Assembly: GCA_910587765.1 (NCBI GenBank) | Contig: CAJUNR010000059.1 | Location: forward strand, 1-13,303 | DNA from: an uncultured Lachnospiraceae bacterium | GTDB lineage: Bacteria > Bacillota > Clostridia > Lachnospirales > Lachnospiraceae | Length of the DNA: 13,303 nt | Direction: 5' to 3' | In this document: positions 5,541-11,599 of the stretch, piece after piece | Position numbering within the stretch: position 1 is the stretch's first letter | Layout of the letters: every line of letters starts with the position of its first letter | Program-made: the position numbers and the translations under genes | The notes under the pieces: model-generated | The model's database searches: none | What the model saw: the letters and a program-made list of their open reading frames with translations, nothing else | Told to the model about the DNA's origin: nothing

Positions 5541-8500
5541 TTACTTTTCTCTATCTGCCGCCAGTTCTCTCCGGAGCGCAAATCTCCGGTTCTGATACTT
5601 CTTCGCACTTCTCATATAGAACAGTTCCGTCAGCAGCGCCAGCAGCAGCACTGCAAAATGAAGGATACAGCACCGATGCCCCTGCCCTGCAAGCGGAGTC
5701 TGCGGATCAAATCTTTCCACCCTTTTCACAGGTTCTTCGGCCGGCTGCGAACCCTCGCTTTTCACAGGTTCTTTTTCCGGCCCGCTGTCCGCCGTGAGCG
5801 CCTGGGGCCGGTCGGGCACTGTTACTGCCGGAACCGGGATTGGCGGCAGAGGCGGAACCGGCAGCGGAACGACCGGAACCGGCTCCGGCAGGGGATCCGG
5901 CTCGGGATCTCTCTGCTCCTCCGGTCCGCGGTCCGGGTCCTTCGCGGGTTTCGGAACCTTCCGCACCTGGATGTCGACCGAGTCCGTCACTTCCGGACCG
6001 TCTCCCCTGCGCGCTCCGGCAATGTTCGTGATCCGGACATCCGCTTTCCGGACTCTGGCGGTAATCGTCAGAACCGCCCCCTCCTGCGCGTCCAGATCTC
6101 CGGCCTCGTAGATTCCTCCCGCCGGTTCCGCGCCGAACAGGATGACCGGCTCTTTGGTCAGAGCGCTCGGATCCCTGACTTTTTGAAGCGAAGCGCTCAG
6201 CCATCGGAGCTCTTCCGGCAGGGAATCCCGGATCCGCACCTCCCTGGCCGCTGCCGCAACGGCGGGATTCGTGACCGTGATTTTATATGTAATCACGTCG
6301 CGGAGGGAAGCGGTCTGCCGGTCCGCCTCCTTTTTGATCGTCAGTTCCGGCACTTCTCTGATTTCAACGACTGCCGTCGGCCTGTCGTCGTCCCCCATCG
6401 GGACCTCGCGAAACACGCCGTCCGGTTTTCTCATTCTCACGCGAACCGTATTCTCGTACCGCGGATTGGCTGCCAGCGCTTCCACATAGAGAATCAACGT
6501 CGCCGTCGCCCTGGCCTCCAGCCGTTCCATCGTCCATATTCCGTTTTCATAATCCGCGGGATGATTTAAGAGTCTGACAAAACCGGGCTCCAGATTCTCG
6601 GATATCTGAAGGTCTTTCATCTCCCGATCTGTGTTATTCGTCACTTTGACAACATACCGGTAGACTTCTCCCGTCTCAACCGATGCCACAGGAAGGTCCG
6701 TGTCTTTTTCAAAGGCTGTTTTCACGACCGTGAGATCCGGTTCCGGCTCCTTCAACACCTGAATGTCCGCCGAATCCTCCACTTCCGAGCCGCCCCTTCT
6801 GCACGCCCGGGCGACATTGGTGATTCGGATATCATCTTTCAGAACCCTGGCGGTAATCGTCAGAACCGCCTCCTCCTGTGCGCTCAGATCTCCGATCTCA
6901 TAGAGCCCTTCCGCCGGCTCCGTATCCAGCAGAACGGCTGCCTCCCCGCCTTTCTGATACGAAGCGCCGGTCCACTCCAGTTCCCCGGGCAGCGGATCCT
7001 GAATCCGGATCTCTCCGGCCGTCGCCGCCCTGCCGGGATTGGTCACCGTAACGGTGTAGGCGACCGTGTCGCAGACCGAAGCCGTCTGCCGGTCCGCCTC
7101 TTTTTTGATCGTCAGTTCCGGGACTGCCCGGATCTCGACCGATGCCGTCGGCGTATCATCCTCCCCCATCGGAACTTCCTCGTATCCACCATCCAAATTT
7201 TTCATCGCGAGACGGACCGTATTCTCATATTCCGGAGTTTCCGCAAGCGCTTCCACCGGAAGAATCAGCGTCGCCGTCCCCTGTGCTTCCAGCCGCTCAA
7301 TCGTCCATATTCCGTTTTCATAATGAATGGGATTGTTTAAGAGTCTGACATAGTCTGGATTCAGGTTTTCAGATACCTGAAGATCGTTCCATTCCCGATC
7401 TGTATTATTTCTGACCGTGACGACATAGCTGTACGCTTCTCCCGCCTCGACCGACGTGACCGGCGTCTTCTCGTCCTGCCCGCAGGCGGTTTTTATGACA
7501 GTCAGATCCGGTTCCGGATCTGGCACCGGGATTACGCTTCCGCCGCCGGTCAGTATTTTCTCCCACACCGCGTACAGTGTCTTCTCAACCGCCGGCCCTT
7601 CCTTCCAGTCAAGAACGAGCGAATCGTCCCGCTGGTACTCTCCTTTCTGCGCCTCCTTGTCCTCCGACCAGCCCCGGAAAAAATATCCATCTCTTGCCGG
7701 CTCCTCCCGGGTCACGCGGAAGATCCCGGAAGTACTGTAATATCTTCTGGACACATTCTTTGGCATGTTCCGGACTTCGTCCGTACCCGCATTCGGATCG
7801 TATTTCACCGTATAGTCCGCATACACATTGAGGTTGAAATAGTCCGTACAGGCATACCAGGCGTCCGTATGATTGGCCGTGCTCAGCAGCGTCCTGCACT
7901 CGGCGCATCGTCTGTCAAGGTCCTCCGTCACATAGGCGGTATAATAGGAGAAATCGACCTGCGTATAACCCGGTTTCTTCGCCAGACAGCTCAGATACAG
8001 GCATTCGCTTCCCTCCATGGTATTCCCCTCTGTCCACGGACCGGACAGATATTCACCGTCCCCGGCAACCTCCGGATTGGAAAACGTCACTTCTTTGCCG
8101 ACATACCCGGTCGGCGCGATCACATAGTACGTCTTCTTGCAGCGCGAACAGCGGATATGATAAGGCGCACAGTGCTGAGTCACCGCTCTCCCTCCGGCCG
8201 CCTGCGTCACACTGCTGTGTCCTGCCCAGCCCATCTGCATGATTTTGCTGCCGACCACGTCCTCAATCGTCACGTTCTCACACGGAACACAGATCGGGTA
8301 GGTCTGTTCTTCCGCTGCCGCCCGATACGTACTGTCCGGCGCCGGCTGCCGCCGGCTCTCTTCTTTCTCCCGGTTCTCCGCCCCGGTTTCCAAGGCAGGA
8401 CTGTCCGCGCTCACGCTTCCGATTTCTGTTCCCGCGTTTTCTCCGGCTTCCGTTCCCGCGTTTTCTCCGACTTCCGGAACAGGACCGTCCGCGCTCACGC

Positions 8501-8699
8501 TTCCGGCCCGGTCCGTGCTTTCGTCCGCCTCCGTTCCCGCCGGCTCCGCTCCCCCTGTGTCTGCCTGCTCCGCTGCCGTCTCCGCGGATACGCGTTCCTC
8601 CGCGCTGCTCGTGCAGATCTCGCTCGCAAATACGGCGCCTGTCAGGGACAGCGAAAGAAAGAATGCAAAAATTCTTCTGACCCTTCTGCTCACTTTCAT
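5541..8699 (-). CDS. Large DUF11-repeat surface protein with CCILHF-type tail
   Basis: This exported protein has about 1,052 residues. A signal peptide (MKVSRRVRRIFAFFLSLSL, probable cleavage near AVFAS) precedes an acidic, repetitive, low-complexity stretch to about 135. Residues about 137-290 hold CVPC, CSRC and CAEC motifs with other Cys, suggesting metal- or disulphide-stabilised folds. About 296-384 resembles an InlB-type B repeat ending LYAVWEK. Two long repeats follow (about 397-653 and 654-914), each an A domain plus a DUF11-type B domain, alike at roughly two thirds of positions by eye. A Pro-rich stalk (about 918-965) leads to PQTPLAG, HRCCILHF, a membrane helix and a long basic helix; LPXTG is absent. 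I chose the ATG at 8699 because AGAAAGGAG is 8 bases upstream, against 2 bases for the ATG at 8705. A surface adhesin or stalk role is inferred. The BTAD regulator gene lies just upstream. Confidence 0.88.
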   Translation of the reverse strand: MKVSRRVRRIFAFFLSLSLTGAVFASEICTSSAEERVSAETAAEQADTGGAEPAGTEADESTDRAGSVSADGPVPEVGENAGTEAGENAGTEIGSVSADSPALETGAENREKEESRRQPAPDSTYRAAAEEQTYPICVPCENVTIEDVVGSKIMQMGWAGHSSVTQAAGGRAVTQHCAPYHIRCSRCKKTYYVIAPTGYVGKEVTFSNPEVAGDGEYLSGPWTEGNTMEGSECLYLSCLAKKPGYTQVDFSYYTAYVTEDLDRRCAECRTLLSTANHTDAWYACTDYFNLNVYADYTVKYDPNAGTDEVRNMPKNVSRRYYSTSGIFRVTREEPARDGYFFRGWSEDKEAQKGEYQRDDSLVLDWKEGPAVEKTLYAVWEKILTGGGSVIPVPDPEPDLTVIKTACGQDEKTPVTSVEAGEAYSYVVTVRNNTDREWNDLQVSENLNPDYVRLLNNPIHYENGIWTIERLEAQGTATLILPVEALAETPEYENTVRLAMKNLDGGYEEVPMGEDDTPTASVEIRAVPELTIKKEADRQTASVCDTVAYTVTVTNPGRAATAGEIRIQDPLPGELEWTGASYQKGGEAAVLLDTEPAEGLYEIGDLSAQEEAVLTITARVLKDDIRITNVARACRRGGSEVEDSADIQVLKEPEPDLTVVKTAFEKDTDLPVASVETGEVYRYVVKVTNNTDREMKDLQISENLEPGFVRLLNHPADYENGIWTMERLEARATATLILYVEALAANPRYENTVRVRMRKPDGVFREVPMGDDDRPTAVVEIREVPELTIKKEADRQTASLRDVITYKITVTNPAVAAAAREVRIRDSLPEELRWLSASLQKVRDPSALTKEPVILFGAEPAGGIYEAGDLDAQEGAVLTITARVRKADVRITNIAGARRGDGPEVTDSVDIQVRKVPKPAKDPDRGPEEQRDPEPDPLPEPVPVVPLPVPPLPPIPVPAVTVPDRPQALTADSGPEKEPVKSEGSQPAEEPVKRVERFDPQTPLAGQGHRCCILHFAVLLLALLTELFYMRSAKKYQNRRFALRRELAADREK
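5964..7517 (-). repeat. Tandem intragenic duplication, two ~260-residue units
   Basis: Unit 1 (7517-6747) and unit 2 (6746-5964) both begin EPDLTV and run through GEVYRYVV- or GEAYSYVV-type strands, NNTDRE, YENGIW, a shared VPELTIKKEADRQTAS and RITN. The similarity is also visible in the DNA, for example the stretches coding KKEADRQTAS. This is duplication within a surface-protein gene and could change copy number by recombination. Confidence 0.8.
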
Positions 8700-8707
8700 A
8701 GGCATTT

Positions 8708-8716
8708 CTCCTTTCT
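8708..8716 (-). promoter_or_regulatory. Ribosome binding site deciding the surface-protein start
   Basis: AGAAAGGAG on the minus strand lies 8 bases before the ATG at 8699 but only 2 before the ATG at 8705. The shorter form, MKVSRRVRR, also gives the more typical signal peptide. Confidence 0.5.
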
Positions 8717-8722
8717 GCTACC

Positions 8723-8757
8723 ATTTTAACCGTTCCCCCGTTAAAACAGGCGTTAAA
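8723..8757 (-). promoter_or_regulatory. Candidate SARP-type box and -10 before the surface-protein gene
   Basis: On the minus strand TTTAACG (8757-8751) is repeated exactly at 8745-8739, a 12-bp period. Ten bases later comes TAAAAT (8728-8723). The second heptamer also forms a perfect inverted repeat, TTTTAAC-N9-GTTAAAA (8746-8724). SARP/BTAD regulators are known to bind direct heptamer repeats just upstream of the -10, and one is encoded 80 bases upstream. The implied leader is only about 17 bases long, so the promoter call is tentative. Confidence 0.45.
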
Positions 8758-8779
8758 GGAAAAACCCTTCCGGACAAAT

Positions 8780-10099
8780 TTACCGTACCGTCTCCGCAAT
8801 CGGCACAAACCGGTAGGCGACGCGGATCCGGCGGCTTCTCTCGCGGCTCCGGAAGCGGATATCAATGCGGCGGATGGCCTCCCGGCATTCCTCTTCCCCG
8901 CCGCCCGTGAGAATCACCAGATACTGATCCCGGCCGTATTTTGTATAAACATCCCCTTCCCGCAGGGATTCCTGCACCGAAGCCTCCAGCACGGCGGACA
9001 CTTCCCGGCCGCCGGCCGCTGCCGGCCGTCTCTTCCTGTCATCGGACAGCGTACATACGAGAAGATAGGCCGTCTGGCCGGAACGCTCCGCCAGACGCGC
9101 GATCATCCGGTAGCTGTCCACAAACCCCGGATAAGAACAGCAGTACGCCCCCGTCCTGTCCTCCTTTTCCCGAAGATGATCCTGGATTCCGCAGACATCC
9201 TGCGCTTTCATCCGCACGCTTTTCCCCATCCTCTGAAAACAGTCGAGCATGCGCCGCGAAGGCAGCATGGAAAGCTCCCGGAAATACAGGTTCGCCGTTC
9301 TCTCATACAGCGCCAGCGCTTCCTCCGGCCGTCCGAGCGCAGACAGACAGTCGATCTGCCAGATCTGCCATTCATAAAACGGATACAGAACAGCCGCCCG
9401 CGTACACAGCTCCAGAAGCTCCTCGTATTCTCCCTGCGCGCTCAACGCCGCGCACAGTTCGTTCATACACTCAAAATACTCCCGCTGATAATGCGCTTCC
9501 TCCACGGAAACCCATTCTTCTCCCGACAATGCCGGCAGAAAGTATCCCCTGTACACCTCACAGGCCGCTTTCAGAAGTTCCAGACGCCTGCGCCCGCCGG
9601 ACGCTCCGGCTTTCTCAATCAGGCGCTCGAAGAGCCGCACGTCCAGCTCCACGGGAAAGCTGCTGGAAAATGAATATACTCCGTTCCTGATCTGTATGTA
9701 CTCTTCCGCCGGCAGCGCGCTTTCCCTCAGAAGCCCCCGCAGATGATGCACGATCACCCGCAGATTGCCGGAGGAGTCTCCTTTTCCGCTTCTCCCGAAA
9801 ATACGCCGGATCAGACGCTCCCTCGTAATCCCTTCGGATCCCGCATAGAGCAGGATCTGGAGCAGATGGACGGCCCTCAGGCTGCCGCGCTTCTCTTTCA
9901 GTATTGAATGTCCATGATATTCCATGGAAAATTCTCCCAGCATCCGGACATGCAGTCCTTCCGCCGCAGATGCCGTCTGCACTGCCGTTTTCCGGTCTGT
10001 TGTCCCCGTTTCCTCCGTCCCCGCGCCGCTTTTCGCCGACACGACGGGCCGGAAACGGACAGACGGACAAAAAACAGTGCCGTCATGATTGATTTCCAT
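8780..10099 (-). CDS. BTAD/SARP-like transcription regulator with degenerate GGDEF-like tail
   Basis: This is a 439-residue predicted activator. Residues 1-48 are a low-complexity leader. About 49-147 form an OmpR-like winged helix (LHVRMLGEFSMEYHG at the start, NGVYSF at the wing). About 150-290 form a helical BTAD region rich in TPR-like helices (LELLKAACEVYRGYFLP, YEELLELCTRA, GRPEEALALYERT). About 318-435 resemble a GGDEF domain in layout (LREGDVYTKYGRDQYLVIL), but the signature is GRDQY (389-393), so cyclase activity is unlikely. Direct binding of a ligand or protein partner is possible. GGGGG lies 6 bases before the ATG. It precedes the surface-protein gene by 80 bases on the same strand, and heptamer repeats stand in that gap. 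No strong promoter is visible between it and the tuf terminator. Confidence 0.85.
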   Translation of the reverse strand: MEINHDGTVFCPSVRFRPVVSAKSGAGTEETGTTDRKTAVQTASAAEGLHVRMLGEFSMEYHGHSILKEKRGSLRAVHLLQILLYAGSEGITRERLIRRIFGRSGKGDSSGNLRVIVHHLRGLLRESALPAEEYIQIRNGVYSFSSSFPVELDVRLFERLIEKAGASGGRRRLELLKAACEVYRGYFLPALSGEEWVSVEEAHYQREYFECMNELCAALSAQGEYEELLELCTRAAVLYPFYEWQIWQIDCLSALGRPEEALALYERTANLYFRELSMLPSRRMLDCFQRMGKSVRMKAQDVCGIQDHLREKEDRTGAYCCSYPGFVDSYRMIARLAERSGQTAYLLVCTLSDDRKRRPAAAGGREVSAVLEASVQESLREGDVYTKYGRDQYLVILTGGGEEECREAIRRIDIRFRSRERSRRIRVAYRFVPIAETVR

Positions 10100-10219
10100 A
10101 CCGTTCCCCCATACTGACCGTCAAAGCAGACGCCGCGGTTCCATGCCCGCCGCCGGTCAGATTCCGTTATGTAATTGCAATAAGGATTGTTTCAGTGAAT
10201 ATCTGTTACAGAAATACAG

Positions 10220-10243
10220 GGAAACGCCGCTGAAAGCGTTTCC
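10220..10243. repeat. GGAAACGC-N8-GCGTTTCC hairpin, copy 2
   Basis: This perfect 8-bp stem (10220-10227 with 10236-10243) has the same arms and loop length as the hairpin at 122-145; only the loop differs. It lies just past the tuf terminator and upstream of the regulator gene. No T-run adjoins it on either strand. Confidence 0.55.
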
Positions 10244-10246
10244 GCA

Positions 10247-10286
10247 GAAAAAGGACAAAGGGCGCCCTCGGAAGAGAAACGCCCTT
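10247..10286 (-). terminator. Intrinsic terminator of tuf
   Basis: On the minus strand AAGGGCG (10286-10280) pairs perfectly with CGCCCTT (10264-10258), and a TTTTT run follows at 10251-10247. It starts 21 bases after the tuf stop codon. The loop is rather long (15 bases) and the T-run begins a few bases after the stem, so efficiency is uncertain. Confidence 0.6.
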
Positions 10287-10307
10287 ATTCGTTTTACTGA
10301 TTACGGA

Positions 10308-11495
10308 TTACTCGATCACCGTAGCCACACGTCCGGAACCTACCGTACGGCCGCCCTCACGGATAGCGAAGGTAAGACCCTGCTCCATAGCGATCGGATG
10401 GATCAGCTCGATGCTCATCTCTACGTTATCGCCCGGCATACACATCTCGGTGCCTTCCGGAAGATTGCAGACTCCGGTAACGTCGGTCGTTCTGAAGTAG
10501 AACTGCGGTCTGTAGTTGTTGAAGAACGGCGTATGACGTCCACCCTCGTCCTTGGTCAGTACGTATACCTGAGCCGTGAATTTGGTGTGGCATTTTACGC
10601 TGCCCGGTTTTGCGACAACCTGTCCGCGGACGATGTCGGTTCTCTGTACGCCACGGAGAAGGATACCGATATTGTCGCCGGCCTGAGCCTCGTCCAGAAG
10701 CTTACGGAACATCTCGATACCGGTTACAACGGTCTTACGGGACTCTTCCTTCACACCGATGATCTCTACTTCCTCATTCAGATGAAGCGTACCGCGCTCT
10801 ACTCTACCGGTAGCAACGGTACCGCGGCCGGTGATCGTGAACACGTCCTCAACCGGCATCAGGAACGGCTGATCGGTTGCACGCTGCGGATCCGGAATAT
10901 AGCTGTCTACCGTATCCATCAGCTCCATGATCTTGTCGCCCCACTCGCTTCCCGGCTCTTCCAGAGCTTTCAGCGCGGAACCTTTGATGATCGGGCAGTC
11001 CGTAAACTCATACTCCTCAAGCTGCTCGGTGATCTCCATCTCGACCAGCTCCAGAAGCTCTTCGTCGTCTACCATATCGCATTTGTTCATGAATACTACG
11101 ATATAGGGAACGCCCACCTGACGGGACAGAAGGATGTGCTCCTTGGTCTGCGCCATAACGCCATCGGTAGCTGCAACCACGAGGATTGCGCCGTCCATCT
11201 GTGCCGCACCGGTGATCATGTTCTTTACATAGTCCGCATGGCCGGGGCAGTCCACATGTGCGTAATGTCTCTTCTCCGTCTCATACTCCACGTGCGCGGT
11301 GGAGATGGTGATTCCACGCTCTCTCTCTTCCGGAGCTTTGTCAATGTTCTCGAAATCCGTTGCGGTGTTGCCGGCAACTCTCTCGGAAAGAACTTTGGTG
11401 ATTGCTGCGGTCAGCGTAGTTTTACCATGGTCAACGTGACCGATGGTTCCGATATTACAATGTGGTTTAGTTCTGTCGAACTTAGCTTTTGCCAT
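10308..11495 (-). CDS. tuf: Elongation factor Tu
   Basis: This GTPase of 395 residues carries aminoacyl-tRNA to the ribosome in the cytoplasm. All G motifs are present: GHVDHGKT (19-26), RGITIS with the switch I Thr, DCPGH (82-86), NKCD (137-140) and SAL (173-175). The beta-barrel domains 2 and 3 follow with the usual GRGTVATGRVERG and the C-terminal GGRTVGSGRV. Length is normal. DGVMAQTKEH replaces the more common DGPMPQTREH, which I take as lineage variation. AAAGGAGG lies 9 bases before the ATG. The gene follows fusA by 104 bases, as in str operons, and has its own promoter in that gap. Confidence 0.99.
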   Translation of the reverse strand: MAKAKFDRTKPHCNIGTIGHVDHGKTTLTAAITKVLSERVAGNTATDFENIDKAPEERERGITISTAHVEYETEKRHYAHVDCPGHADYVKNMITGAAQMDGAILVVAATDGVMAQTKEHILLSRQVGVPYIVVFMNKCDMVDDEELLELVEMEITEQLEEYEFTDCPIIKGSALKALEEPGSEWGDKIMELMDTVDSYIPDPQRATDQPFLMPVEDVFTITGRGTVATGRVERGTLHLNEEVEIIGVKEESRKTVVTGIEMFRKLLDEAQAGDNIGILLRGVQRTDIVRGQVVAKPGSVKCHTKFTAQVYVLTKDEGGRHTPFFNNYRPQFYFRTTDVTGVCNLPEGTEMCMPGDNVEMSIELIHPIAMEQGLTFAIREGGRTVGSGRVATVIE

Positions 11496-11557
11496 TTTTG
11501 TTTTCCTCCTTTAGATCAGATAACTTCTACTTTTATTGAATTGACTCGCTATTCTTG

Positions 11558-11586
11558 ATTATATTTCAAACGGGCATATTTTGCAA
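11558..11586 (-). promoter_or_regulatory. Sigma-A promoter of tuf
   Basis: On the minus strand TTGCAA (11586-11581), a 17-base spacer and a perfect TATAAT (11563-11558) form a textbook housekeeping promoter within the fusA-tuf gap. The predicted start near 11551 gives a leader of about 55 bases. It allows tuf to be transcribed more strongly than the upstream operon genes. Confidence 0.8.
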
Positions 11587-11599
11587 GCCTGTTTCTGGT

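Noticed and set aside
5541..5705. LPXTG sorting signal
   Set aside because: The nearest match is PQTPLAG, which is not LPXTG, and the residues after the helix form a long charged segment instead of a short basic tail.
5502..6569. Long plus-strand frame opposite the surface-protein gene (355 aa)
   Set aside because: It is Arg/His/Phe-rich shadow translation of GC-rich codons on the other strand. The minus-strand frame has a signal peptide, domains and a ribosome site.
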